Origin: CAYJAD01 sp964370675
GTDB lineage: Bacteria; Desulfobacterota; Desulfovibrionia; Desulfovibrionales; Desulfovibrionaceae
Direction: 5' to 3'
Assembly (NCBI GenBank): GCA_964370675.1
Contig: CAYJKC010000020.1
Location: 1-39,780 of the forward strand
DNA length: 39,780 nt
Positions 1 to 7,811 of this stretch are shown here, one piece after another. Position numbers and translations under genes: made by a program. The notes under the pieces were generated by a model, which saw nothing but the letters and a program-made list of their open reading frames with translations, did no database searches and had not been told where the DNA came from. The first letter of the stretch is position 1, and every line of letters begins with the position of its first letter.

Positions 1-1
1 A

Positions 2-700
2 CATGGCAAAAAATTTCGTTCTGCTCTTGAAGGAGTAGATTTACAACAACGCTTCTCCATCGAAGAAGCTGTGGATAAGTCATTGGCAACAGCATTTGCC
101 AAATTTGATGAAACTGTTGATGTTGCTGTACGCCTTGGTGTTGACCCCAAATATTCTGATCAAATGGTACGCGGTGCTGTAACCCTACCTAATGGACTTG
201 GAAAAACAGTGCGCGTTGCTGTATTCTGTAAAGGTGAAAAAGAAGCAGAAGCTAAAGAAGCTGGTGCTGATTATGCTGGAGCAGAAGAACTAGTTGCTAA
301 AATTAAAGACGGCTGGCTTGACTTTGATGCTGCCGTTGCAACCCCAGATGCCATGGCCCTAGTTGGTCAAATTGGTCGTGTTTTAGGTCCACGTGGACTT
401 ATGCCCAATGCTAAAACAGGCTCTGTAACCTTTGATGTTGCCCAAGCTGTTAAAGAGCTTAAAGCCGGTCGTGTTGACTTTAAAGTTGATAAAGCTGGTG
501 TATTGCACGCCCCACTTGGCAAAGCATCATTTGGTACTGAAAAAATTCTTGGTAACTTAAAAGCATTGCTTGATACGGTTAATCGCTTAAAGCCTGCTTC
601 TGCCAAGGGTCAATATATGCTTTCATTAACTATTTCAACCACAATGGGCTTAGGCTTTAAGGTTGATGTAAGTAATATTAAGAAATTTTTGGAAGGTTAA
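2..700 (+). CDS. rplA: 50S ribosomal protein L1 (5' partial)
   Basis: Large-subunit protein L1 forms the L1 stalk and helps move deacylated tRNA out of the E site. The reading frame is open from base 2 (HGKKFRSALEGVDL) to the stop at 698-700, giving 232 codons. L1 is usually about 235 residues, so only a few N-terminal codons lie off the window. The family hallmark GPRGLMPNAKTGSV and the C-terminal TMGLGFKVD are visible. An internal GTG at 71 could be taken for a start, but conserved L1 sequence continues upstream of it. It is followed by the L10 leader, rplJ and rplL in the standard ribosomal order. Confidence 0.97.
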   Translation, partial: HGKKFRSALEGVDLQQRFSIEEAVDKSLATAFAKFDETVDVAVRLGVDPKYSDQMVRGAVTLPNGLGKTVRVAVFCKGEKEAEAKEAGADYAGAEELVAKIKDGWLDFDAAVATPDAMALVGQIGRVLGPRGLMPNAKTGSVTFDVAQAVKELKAGRVDFKVDKAGVLHAPLGKASFGTEKILGNLKALLDTVNRLKPASAKGQYMLSLTISTTMGLGFKVDVSNIKKFLEG

Positions 701-746
701 CCCCTTTCAATTAGGATAAAACCATCAATTTTTGTGGTATATAATC

Positions 747-815
747 CACTGGCTAAGGAATAGGAATTCCAGTCGAAGAAAGTAGGTAGTGTTAAAACGT
801 AAAGCCTACTGAGAC
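747..815 (+). ncRNA. L10-type ribosomal protein leader
   Basis: The 186-base spacer between rplA and rplJ holds a structure resembling the L10 autoregulatory leader. The hairpin AGTAGG (781-786) pairs with CCTACT (805-810). It is flanked by GTCGAAGA (from 772) and GAGAC (811-815), with GTC/GAC pairing, which gives the kink-turn-like arrangement bound by the L10(L12)4 complex. The role is established for the family: excess L10-L12 represses rplJL translation. The boundaries and the upstream stem at about 747-775 are my inference. Confidence 0.65.
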
Positions 816-886
816 ATTTGTATTCATTACAAAAAATCTTTGGCTCGGCAATTTCATTTGGCAACCCACAACGTGAGGAGAATCAC

Positions 887-1405
887 GTGAACAGGTCCGA
901 AAAAACCGCTCTTATCGAAGCAATTAAGGCAAAAGCTGAAAAAGCTTCCATTACAGTGGTTACAGACTTCAAGGGCATGCCGGTGGAAGAGCTGACGAAC
1001 TTAAGAGTTGCCTTGCGTAATGCAGGCTGCGACTACTTAGTAGTTAAAAATACTCTAGCTCGCATAGCATTCACCGATACGACGCACGATTCCATTAAAG
1101 ATGAATTTAAGGAAAACTGCGCTATTGCTTTTGGATATGATGACCCTGTGGCGGTGGCTAAGGCGCTTAGCGACTTTGCAAAAGGTAATAAAATCTTCAA
1201 AATTCGTCATGGAAGTCTTGAAGGTAAATTGTTATCAGCTGACCAAGTCGATAATCTAGCCAAGATGCCAAGCAAGGAACAACTCCTTGCTCAAACTCTT
1301 GGTACTATGAACGCTGTACCCACCAACTTTGTGTCACTATTTGCTAATATGATTCGCGGCATGCTCTATGCCTTAAAGGCCATTGAAGATAAGAAGGCCG
1401 CTTAA
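887..1405 (+). CDS. rplJ: 50S ribosomal protein L10
   Basis: L10 anchors L7/L12 dimers to the 23S rRNA at the base of the stalk. I choose the GTG at 887, preceded by GTGAGGAG at 873-880, because the protein then begins MNRSEKTALIEAIK, the usual L10 N-terminus; this gives 172 residues, normal for the family. The longer frame back to 818 adds 23 residues with no L10 character and overlaps the leader region. The conserved VVTDFKGMPVEELTNLR segment follows. rplL starts 52 bases downstream on the same strand. Confidence 0.95.
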   Translation: MNRSEKTALIEAIKAKAEKASITVVTDFKGMPVEELTNLRVALRNAGCDYLVVKNTLARIAFTDTTHDSIKDEFKENCAIAFGYDDPVAVAKALSDFAKGNKIFKIRHGSLEGKLLSADQVDNLAKMPSKEQLLAQTLGTMNAVPTNFVSLFANMIRGMLYALKAIEDKKAA

Positions 1406-1457
1406 TCAAGCAAAAGTTAAACCTTTTATTAATGCTAAAGATTTTTAGGAGAATACC

Positions 1458-1841
1458 ATGTCAGTAACCAAAGAACAAGTTGTTGAATTTATTTCCAACA
1501 TGACTGTGTTGGAACTTTCTGAATTCATCAAAGAATTGGAAGAAAAATTTGGCGTATCCGCTGCTGCACCAGCTGCAGCAATGGTAATGGCTGCCCCTGC
1601 TGCTGGTGGTGGCGAAGCTGCTGAAGAAAAAACCGAATTTGACGTAATACTAAAAGAAGCTGGCGCTAACAAAATTGGCGTTATTAAAGTTGTTCGTGCT
1701 CTTACAGGTCTTGGACTTAAAGAAGCTAAGGACAAAGTTGACGGAACACCTACTTCTATTAAAGAGGGCGTATCTAAGGAAGAAGCAGAAGATGCTCAAA
1801 AGCAACTTGTGGAAGCCGGTGCCGTTGTTGAAATTAAGTAG
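1458..1841 (+). CDS. rplL: 50S ribosomal protein L7/L12
   Basis: L7/L12 forms the flexible stalk that recruits translation factors. The 127 residues show the N-terminal dimerisation domain, an Ala/Gly/Pro-rich hinge at about residues 35-55, and the C-terminal factor-binding domain with EFDVILKEAGANKIGVIK and GLGLKEAKDKVDG. A TTAGGAG ribosome-binding site precedes the ATG. An intrinsic terminator follows at once. rpoB, the usual next gene, is missing (see findings). Confidence 0.98.
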   Translation: MSVTKEQVVEFISNMTVLELSEFIKELEEKFGVSAAAPAAAMVMAAPAAGGGEAAEEKTEFDVILKEAGANKIGVIKVVRALTGLGLKEAKDKVDGTPTSIKEGVSKEEAEDAQKQLVEAGAVVEIK

Positions 1842-1861
1842 TATTACTTAGTTATATTTAT

Positions 1862-1900
1862 AAAAAAAGCGGTGTATTGTTATACGCCGTTTTTTTTTTA
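1862..1900 (+). terminator. Intrinsic terminator after rplL
   Basis: The stem GCGGTGTAT pairs with ATACGCCGT across a TGTT loop, with two wobble pairs, and is followed by a run of nine or more T. It starts about 25 bases after the rplL stop and closes the rplJL unit. Confidence 0.85.
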
Positions 1901-2063
1901 GTATTTCAAAATATTTATAATTTTAATCTTAAAGATAAGATAAGAAAAAATACTCAACCTATGTGCCTTATAGGAACAAATGGAATTGCTAAGTTAATAG
2001 TTGCATTTGTTTTGCACTTTATGATTTATTGATTGAGCTTATATATTTAATAATAAAGCTTAC

Positions 2064-2090
2064 TTGACAACTATGAATATATCAAATAAT
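2064..2090 (+). promoter_or_regulatory. Possible sigma-70 promoter for the alcohol dehydrogenase
   Basis: A perfect TTGACA at 2064-2069 is followed after 15 bases by AATAAT (2085-2090). It lies just upstream of the dehydrogenase start in an otherwise AT-rich spacer. The short spacing and AT richness make this tentative. Confidence 0.35.
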
Positions 2091-2123
2091 TTTAATTAAA
2101 TATATGTATTAACGGAGAAAGTT

Positions 2124-3272
2124 ATGGCAGTAGATATATTTCGTTGTACGCCCAAAATTGTTTTTGGAGCAGGTAGTATTAATAGTATTGCTCAAGAGGT
2201 TAAAGAACTTGGTGGCAATAAGGTTTTTATCGTTACTGGTCCAAACATTGCTAAAAGTAATTTATTTAAAACTTTAGTTGCAATTTTAAATGATAATTAT
2301 GTAGCATATGAATGTTTTAATCAAATTGAATCAGACCCACGTTATGAATTGGTAGAAGAAATTCTAGCAGCATATTTTAAATCTGAAGCTTCAGTTATTA
2401 TAGGCTTTGGTGGTGGATCTGCTCTTGACTTAGCTAAGGGTCTAGCTATCCTTGCAACTAATGAAGGACCAATTAACAAATACTTTGGAGTCAATCTGAT
2501 TCCAAAGCAAGGAGCTCCACTTGTTTTAGTGCCCACAACAGCAGGTAGCGGAAGTGAGTCAACTATTGTTGCAATTTTTTCTGATGATGAAGCACAGCTT
2601 AAAATTGGCATATCAAGCCCTTATCTTCTACCTAATGTTGCTATATTAGACCCAGAGCTTACTTTGAGCCTTAGCCCCGCAATTACAGCATCAACAGGAA
2701 TTGATGCACTTATACATGCTGTAGAGGCTTATACATCGGTTAATGCTTCGCCTATGACTGACGTTTTAGCTATAGAAGCCATAAAAATTATTAGTGCAAA
2801 TTTACGCACAGCCTATAACAATGGTCTTAATATAGAGGCAAGAACTCAAATGCTAAGAGGAAGCCTGCTTGCTGGAATGGCATTTTCTAATGCTGGAGTT
2901 ACGGCAGTGCACGCTTTTGCTTACCCTATTGGAGCCAAATATCATATTCCGCATGGAGTAGCCAATAGCATTATGTTTTTACCGGTGATGCAATTTAATT
3001 GTAGTGTAAATGAAGATAAATTTGCTCAATTAGCTAGAGTGATGGGTTTACCACAGGATAATACAAAACAAATGGCACTTGACGCCTTGCAATATTTTAC
3101 TTCTCTCATTTCTGACCTAAATCTATCTCAACATTTGTCAGACTTTGGCGTTAAAAAAGACCACATTCCAGAGCTTTCCAATGCCGTATTATTAGTAACC
3201 AGATTATTAGCAAATAATGCCAAAAAAATAAGCTACGCTGATGCTGTAGAAATATATACTAGGGCTCTTTAA
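2124..3272 (+). CDS. Iron-containing (group III) alcohol dehydrogenase
   Basis: A 382-residue NAD(P)-dependent, metal-dependent dehydrogenase acting on an alcohol or aldehyde. The cofactor motif GGGSALDLAK is at about 96-105, and PTTAGSGSE follows at 137-145. The four metal ligands expected in the family are present: D194, H198, H263 and H277 (IPHGVAN). Length is normal. GGAG precedes the ATG. It stands alone between the rplL terminator and a tRNA remnant, so no pathway partner identifies the substrate. Enzymes of this family include ethanol dehydrogenases, 1,3-propanediol dehydrogenases and the sulfoacetaldehyde reductase of taurine degraders. I cannot choose among them from sequence alone. 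Confidence 0.9.
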   Translation: MAVDIFRCTPKIVFGAGSINSIAQEVKELGGNKVFIVTGPNIAKSNLFKTLVAILNDNYVAYECFNQIESDPRYELVEEILAAYFKSEASVIIGFGGGSALDLAKGLAILATNEGPINKYFGVNLIPKQGAPLVLVPTTAGSGSESTIVAIFSDDEAQLKIGISSPYLLPNVAILDPELTLSLSPAITASTGIDALIHAVEAYTSVNASPMTDVLAIEAIKIISANLRTAYNNGLNIEARTQMLRGSLLAGMAFSNAGVTAVHAFAYPIGAKYHIPHGVANSIMFLPVMQFNCSVNEDKFAQLARVMGLPQDNTKQMALDALQYFTSLISDLNLSQHLSDFGVKKDHIPELSNAVLLVTRLLANNAKKISYADAVEIYTRAL

Positions 3273-3287
3273 TAAAAAATTTTTTGC

Positions 3288-3381
3288 AAAAAAGCTTTCT
3301 ACACTCTCATGGTAGAGAACTTTTAGACTTATGGTTGGAACGGAAAGATTTCAACTTTAAGCATCTTGACCCAAAGCACGT
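3288..3381 (-). pseudogene. Decayed 3' end of tRNA-Pro with its old terminator
   Basis: On the minus strand this stretch resembles the intact tRNA-Pro(TGG) locus at 4974-5099. Bases 3332-3377 match the tRNA 3' portion, from the encoded CCA through the T arm into the anticodon region, at about 36 of 47 positions with one gap (hand alignment). The next part, 3288-3324, has the same layout as the terminator: an AAAAAAGC lead, an imperfect stem-loop, then CTTTT. The anticodon stem and everything 5' of it are lost, so it cannot be a working tRNA. It looks like a displaced 3' end left by insertion of the intervening segment. Confidence 0.7.
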
Positions 3382-3755
3382 TCAGTGATGTTCAACTATT
3401 CAAAACTTTATATTGTTAAATAATCATGTCTGTGTAGTCAGTGGTGTTAAGCCTTTGTTAAAGGGTTTTGGGTGACCATGCGCTAAGAATTTTTAGAACT
3501 TTTTGAGTAAACCATGCATTCAAGATTTATTAAATTTTAACCTTGAAAAATTTTCCTTATTTTGTATGTTTGTTTTTTGTAAAATATGCATGCTAATTCT
3601 ACTTTCTGAATTAATCTTAATTATTTCTTTAATTACTGCAAATCTTGCCTTATCCAAGCTCATTATATTTGTTTTGGTATACATTTTGCTTATTTCATAT
3701 GCTATATAAAAAAATTTTCCTAAGTTCATTAAAGCACTCTTTTACGGGGGAATCT

Positions 3756-4853
3756 ATGGAAGATACACCATCATATAAATTTTACTTAAGTATTTTAGCT
3801 ATTGTTAAAAATGAAGCACCTTATATGCAAGAATGGTTAGACTATCATATTTCAATGGGAGTCAAGCATTTTTATATTTATGATAATGAAAGTGATGATA
3901 ATTTACATGAAGTATTAACTCGATACATCGAAAAAGGTATTGTAACATACACATTTTGGCCAGGGAAGGCTCAACAAAGACCAGCATATAATGACGCATT
4001 AAAAAAGTATAAACATGATACAAGGTGGTTAGCTGTGATTGATATAGATGAATTTATTTGTACTACAAATAAGGTAAGTCTCGATAGTTTTTTAATTGAA
4101 TATGAGCCTTATCCAGCTTTGGCTATTCATTGGCTCTTATTTGACTCCAATGGATACACATACAGACAGCAGGGAAGTGTTTTAGAAAACTTCACAAGAG
4201 TGCATAAAAACTATACTTTAGAAGCAGGCAACTCACACGTTAAGTGTATTGTTAATCCACTTGAGGTTTTGAAATTTAGTGTCCATAACCATGAGTATAT
4301 TGATAATAAAAATGCTGTGAATGAATGCTTTGAGATGATGATTGGGAATTATGGATTTGATACTATTAGGATGGAAAAAATTAGAATTAATCATTACTAC
4401 AGCAAATCTAAAGAGGAATTTTTAGCTAAAGTAGACAGGGGAATGGCTACCCATGTTTATGAAAAAAGAAATATAAGAAAAGATGATTATGATTTTACTG
4501 AAACAACTCACGACTATACCATATGGCAGCATTTAAAAAACAAAAAAAATATGTTTTATCGCATGAAAAACCTAAAGCTACAACAATATAAAATCATAAC
4601 AGAATCAAATTATTTTAATGTAAAATGGTATATAGAACAAAATCCAGAAATCAACTCTGAGCTTGACGCCGTTAAGCATTATTGTGAAGTTGGTTGGAAA
4701 GATGGGAAAAACCCTAGTTTGACCTTTAATGGTAATAAATATTTAGAAAAAAACAAAGATGTCAAATTAGCTGACATAAACCCTCTTCTACACTATGAGA
4801 TGTATGGAAAAAAAGAAGGAAGACATTTGTTGCTAGAAAGTGAAATTGACTAA
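3756..4853 (+). CDS. GT92/DUF23-like glycosyltransferase with C-terminal NPLLHY repeats
   Basis: A predicted 365-residue cytoplasmic glycosyltransferase. The start at 3756 follows a GGGGG Shine-Dalgarno; the frame extends upstream to 3645 but that part has no family signal. The opening LSILAIVKNEAPYMQEWLDYH and the VKHFYIYDNESDDN segment are typical of glycosyltransferases that act on glycans or cell-surface polysaccharide. DID at 96-98 is the probable metal-binding DxD. The last 80 residues hold two degenerate copies of a repeat seen attached to surface glycosyltransferases (DINPLLHYEMYGKKEGR). It is a single gene, strongly AT-rich, lying between a tRNA-Pro remnant and an intact tRNA-Pro, with no integrase or polysaccharide cluster beside it. 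Acceptor and donor sugars are unknown. Confidence 0.75.
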   Translation: MEDTPSYKFYLSILAIVKNEAPYMQEWLDYHISMGVKHFYIYDNESDDNLHEVLTRYIEKGIVTYTFWPGKAQQRPAYNDALKKYKHDTRWLAVIDIDEFICTTNKVSLDSFLIEYEPYPALAIHWLLFDSNGYTYRQQGSVLENFTRVHKNYTLEAGNSHVKCIVNPLEVLKFSVHNHEYIDNKNAVNECFEMMIGNYGFDTIRMEKIRINHYYSKSKEEFLAKVDRGMATHVYEKRNIRKDDYDFTETTHDYTIWQHLKNKKNMFYRMKNLKLQQYKIITESNYFNVKWYIEQNPEINSELDAVKHYCEVGWKDGKNPSLTFNGNKYLEKNKDVKLADINPLLHYEMYGKKEGRHLLLESEID

Positions 4854-4973
4854 GGCAAGGAGCTGTGACATTTACGCTCCATAAATGAAAAACAATTAAC
4901 TGTAGAAATAACGTATCAAATCTGGGTTGCCCCTCTTTTTGGTGAAGAACCTTTATAGGTGTTAATGTTAACC

Positions 4974-5014
4974 ATAAAAAAAAGCCCTTTACGCTGTCAC
5001 CGTAAAGGGCTTTT
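4974..5014 (-). terminator. Intrinsic terminator of tRNA-Pro(TGG)
   Basis: On the minus strand a strong stem (AAAGCCCTTTACG with CGTAAAGGGCTTT) is followed by a T run, starting 8 bases after the tRNA CCA end. Confidence 0.85.
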
Positions 5015-5022
5015 GAAATTTG

Positions 5023-5099
5023 TGGTCGGAACGGAGAGATTTGAACTCCCGGCATCCTGGTCCCAAACCAGGCGCGCTACCAAACTGCGCCACGTTCCG
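5023..5099 (-). tRNA. tRNA-Pro (anticodon TGG)
   Basis: Reading the minus strand from 5099, the acceptor CGGAACG pairs with CGTTCCG near the 3' end. The anticodon stem CCTGG/CCAGG encloses the loop TTTGGGA, giving anticodon TGG. The T arm contains GTTCAAATC. A discriminator A and CCA are encoded (5026-5023). The full length is 77 bases and a terminator follows. Confidence 0.95.
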
Positions 5100-5427
5100 T
5101 CAGACGCATATTCTTATGTTAAAGATGTATATTTTGCAAGTAAAAAATGAAGGAATTTTATTTTTTGTTAAAAAAAAATAAAAACTACATTTTTAGCAAT
5201 TGGATTATGCCTTTATTAATTTATGTTACTTTAATTTACATAAAATTGCACTGGTGTATGTTGTTTTTACAAGTATTATAGCAAATATGAGATGGAATAT
5301 CTTTTAAACAACTTATTCATCACTCTAGTTTTGCAATGCAGGGCAAAAGTGCTAAGCTGTGCAAAAAATCAAGCTGTAATCATGTTTATATTGATTATAA
5401 TAATATAATATTGATAGAAAATTGTTT
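5100..5427 (+). other. AT-rich spacer between tRNA-Pro and the nrf terminator
   Basis: About 330 bases with no supportable gene. It should hold the tRNA-Pro promoter, reading leftward: a TTGCAA at about 5135-5140 on the minus strand is possible, but no clear -10 box follows. The remainder is low-complexity AT sequence. Confidence 0.5.
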
Positions 5428-5455
5428 GAGCCGACCCCTTTTAGGGAGTCGGCTC
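5428..5455 (-). terminator. Terminator hairpin after nrfA
   Basis: An 8-bp GC-rich stem (GAGCCGAC, 5428-5435, with GTCGGCTC, 5448-5455) lies about 45 bases beyond the nrfA stop. On the minus strand it is followed by AAACAATTTT, so the T tract is weak and slightly displaced. Confidence 0.65.
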
Positions 5456-5500
5456 TGTTAGTAGTTACATCTAATTAATGTGGATGGTTATGTAACTTAG

Positions 5501-7054
5501 CTATTCAGCCTTTCCTGCATCACTGACTCTTTTTTGTCCGTCCCATACCATTTCTGCTGGAGGTAGAGTGGGTAGGAGTTTTGTCCAAGGATGCTGTTGT
5601 AAGAACTCTGCGTCTTGCTGTAACTTACGGCTAAGTTCTTTGATAGGAGGCACGATGGTTTTAATGTCGCCAGCAATAGCTGCATTAATGCCATAGTTGG
5701 TTGCTTGGCCGGCTAGGTCAATAGCTTTTTGGCTAAATTCCATGGAGGAGGCAAGCGTATCTAAAGCTTTGGCTGGGTTGTGGAAGCCAACGCTATTTTC
5801 TGCTGATACATAATCCCAGAATAATTGACCTTTACGAACCATATCACGTGCTTCAGTCATAAGTGCGTCATAGTTCATATCTCTTTCGCCAAGATAGTCA
5901 GCAGCAAGGCGCACAGCTTCGTGGGCTTTAACTGAAGTTTCTTGGGCTTTTAAGAGCTGGTCAAAGGTTTTCTTTTGGGTATATATAACACGCTCTTTAA
6001 GATATTCAGCACTCTTATCAGCGTGACACTGGCGGCAAGCGCTCATGTTAGGATCTTTAAGCGGAGCAGTCCACCAATGGCTTGAGATTTTTTGACCATC
6101 AACACGCTCATATGCCATGTGGCAGTCTGCGCATGAAACACCAGCAGCACCGTGAGGGCCATCAATCCATGTTTCATATTCAGGGTGTTGCATTTTAATC
6201 ATTGGTGATTTAGATGCAGCGTGGGTCCAGTCAGCAAACTGACCATTTTTGGGACCATGGCTCTTATAGTATTGATACATATCTTCAGGACCGTAGCCAT
6301 TATCCCATGGGAACACGGGCTTTGCGGCAGGACCATTATCTTTATGCTGGAAGTAGTATTCTACGTGACACTGAGCACAAACAAGGGTGCGCATTTCGTT
6401 GCGTGAAATGTTTTCAATATCTCTACCGCTACGCTTAAGCCAATCTTTTAGAGGCTCAGAATAGAGGCGAAGTTCCATAGTTTCTGGATTGTGGCAGTTA
6501 GCACAACCAATGGTATGATCGCGAGCATCTAACTTGTCGCGATATTCATTGGAATTGCTTGACCAGAATTTGTCACCTTTCTCGGCAACCCATTCAATCA
6601 TTTTAGGTGTTTTACAGTTCCAACAAGTGGCAGGTAAGGCACCATTTTCAGAAAAACGATTGATGCGGTCAATATGAACTACGTCATCAATGGCGTAAGT
6701 ATGACCGCGAGCTTCGTTGTATTCATAGCTAAATGGGTATCCAAGCCATAGATTTTTTAAGTATGGCTGGGCATGTTTATAACCCTTTGGTAGGGGTGAA
6801 AAATCATCATTTTTACGAAAATGAACGGAACCCTTGTATTCTGTCATAACAGAATTTTCAGCATTTTTTTCAAATGTTGCATACTGTTTGGGAAAGGGTT
6901 TTTTAAATGCAGAGTTATCAATCTCGTCTTTAGAAAGACCAGATTTAAACTTTGGTGTTTCTAGTTCGGTGCTAGTATCACTGCAACCGCCTGCCAGCAT
7001 GAGGCAAAGAACTCCCAATACAACTAGATTAAAATATACAAATTTCTTATTCAT
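5501..7054 (-). CDS. nrfA: Cytochrome c nitrite reductase, catalytic pentahaem subunit NrfA
   Basis: NrfA reduces nitrite to ammonium with six electrons in the periplasm. It serves in respiration and, in sulfate reducers, in nitrite detoxification. Haem motifs in order: CWNCK (144-148), the diagnostic Lys-ligated active-site haem, then CANCH (184-188), CAQCH (226-230), CADCH (308-312) and CRQCH (340-344). Length is 517 residues. The N-terminus has a hydrophobic signal and a lipobox (LMLAGGC, Cys24), so the mature protein is probably a lipoprotein, as in membrane-bound NrfHA of Desulfovibrio. Its start overlaps the end of nrfH by 8 bases, indicating translational coupling. Confidence 0.97.
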   Translation of the reverse strand: MNKKFVYFNLVVLGVLCLMLAGGCSDTSTELETPKFKSGLSKDEIDNSAFKKPFPKQYATFEKNAENSVMTEYKGSVHFRKNDDFSPLPKGYKHAQPYLKNLWLGYPFSYEYNEARGHTYAIDDVVHIDRINRFSENGALPATCWNCKTPKMIEWVAEKGDKFWSSNSNEYRDKLDARDHTIGCANCHNPETMELRLYSEPLKDWLKRSGRDIENISRNEMRTLVCAQCHVEYYFQHKDNGPAAKPVFPWDNGYGPEDMYQYYKSHGPKNGQFADWTHAASKSPMIKMQHPEYETWIDGPHGAAGVSCADCHMAYERVDGQKISSHWWTAPLKDPNMSACRQCHADKSAEYLKERVIYTQKKTFDQLLKAQETSVKAHEAVRLAADYLGERDMNYDALMTEARDMVRKGQLFWDYVSAENSVGFHNPAKALDTLASSMEFSQKAIDLAGQATNYGINAAIAGDIKTIVPPIKELSRKLQQDAEFLQQHPWTKLLPTLPPAEMVWDGQKRVSDAGKAE

Positions 7055-7514
7055 CGGCTACCATCCTTGTGCTGATGGGCTTTTTGCGCATATGCGCAAC
7101 ATTGCGGTGACAATCAACGCAGTAAGGCTTTGCTTCCATGCTTGCTACACCCATGTTGGTTACAGCGTGGCATGATCTGCAATTAGCATTAACCACATCC
7201 TTTGTAGATACTCCAAGATCCAAGGCTACATCCTTACCTTGCATATTAGATACAATATCCTTTATGCCGGAAGCGGCCTTGAAAGGAATCTTGCTCATTA
7301 GGTTTGTGGGTGCGTGACAATCATTACACGACACATTGGCATGTGTGGACATTTTATGCGTTACTCCAGCCTCATACATCACATGACAACTAGAGCAAAA
7401 AGGTCTTTGATCTGTGTATTGCATAGCAATAGCAGCACTTGCAAAAAGACCTACGCCCACAGCAATGCCTAGCAACACCATTTTTAGCCACGATCCGTGG
7501 CAAGATGTTCCCAT
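7047..7514 (-). CDS. nrfH: Cytochrome c nitrite reductase, membrane tetrahaem quinol dehydrogenase NrfH
   Basis: NrfH (NapC/NirT family) oxidises menaquinol and passes electrons to NrfA. At 155 residues it has one N-terminal membrane helix (about 11-31) and four haem motifs: CSSCH (40-44), CNDCH (63-67), CRSCH (112-116) and CVDCH (132-136). The ATG follows AAGGAGG, a strong ribosome-binding site. It is the first gene of the nrfHA operon and diverges from the kinase gene at 7812. A sigma-54-like promoter lies about 60 bases upstream. Confidence 0.96.
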   Translation of the reverse strand: MGTSCHGSWLKMVLLGIAVGVGLFASAAIAMQYTDQRPFCSSCHVMYEAGVTHKMSTHANVSCNDCHAPTNLMSKIPFKAASGIKDIVSNMQGKDVALDLGVSTKDVVNANCRSCHAVTNMGVASMEAKPYCVDCHRNVAHMRKKPISTRMVADE

Positions 7515-7546
7515 ACATTACCTCCTTAATTTTGTATCAACCCTAT

Positions 7547-7558
7547 GTTGATATCAAC
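7547..7558. promoter_or_regulatory. 12-bp palindrome in the nrfH 5' region
   Basis: A perfect palindrome GTTGATATCAAC lies between the proposed sigma-54 promoter and the nrfH ribosome-binding site. A nearby TATCAAC (7535-7541) also pairs with its left part. Its position near +1 would suit a repressor operator; this is inference only. Confidence 0.4.
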
Positions 7559-7570
7559 TTCGTCCTTATT

Positions 7571-7585
7571 ACAAGATTTGTGCCG
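7571..7585 (-). promoter_or_regulatory. Candidate sigma-54 promoter for nrfHA
   Basis: The minus strand reads CGGCACAAATCTTGT. This is close to the sigma-54 consensus TGGCAC-N5-TTGC with the GG to G(C/T) spacing intact: GG, ten bases, GT. It sits 57 bases before the nrfH start. The adjacent regulator gene encodes an enhancer-binding protein with GAFTGA, which acts only with sigma-54. Confidence 0.55.
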
Positions 7586-7596
7586 AAACGAACAAG

Positions 7597-7656
7597 CATA
7601 ACCTGTATTGATAATTTTTGTTAAAAATATTTTAATTACTCAGATTTTAGGTTATG
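7597..7656. promoter_or_regulatory. Inverted CATAACCT/AGGTTATG pair upstream of nrfH
   Basis: CATAACCT at 7597-7604 and its exact complement AGGTTATG at 7649-7656 flank 44 AT-rich bases, upstream of the sigma-54-like promoter. Such a placement fits binding sites for an enhancer-binding protein. No other support is visible in the sequence. Confidence 0.35.
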
Positions 7657-7811
7657 TTTTATAAAAAAATACGTATATTCGGTATGTTGAGGTGTTTGTA
7701 TGTTTTTGCTTTAGATATATAGGTATTTATGAATTAATTAAGTAAAAAAAAGTTTATAAGTATCCATTCCTAGTATTGATTTTTTCAGAAAAAAATGACA
7801 TATATTCATCT

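Noticed and set aside
1445..1735. Antisense frame within rplL
   Set aside because: A shadow of the Ala-rich L7/L12 codons with no ribosome-binding site.
3503..3729. Overlapping 68-69-codon frames on both strands before the glycosyltransferase
   Set aside because: Low-complexity hydrophobic AT translation, no ribosome-binding site, and overlap with each other.
7515..7775. HcpR/FNR-type operator upstream of nrfH
   Set aside because: I looked for a TTGTGA-N-TCACAA-like site, which would suit a nitrosative regulator, and found none.
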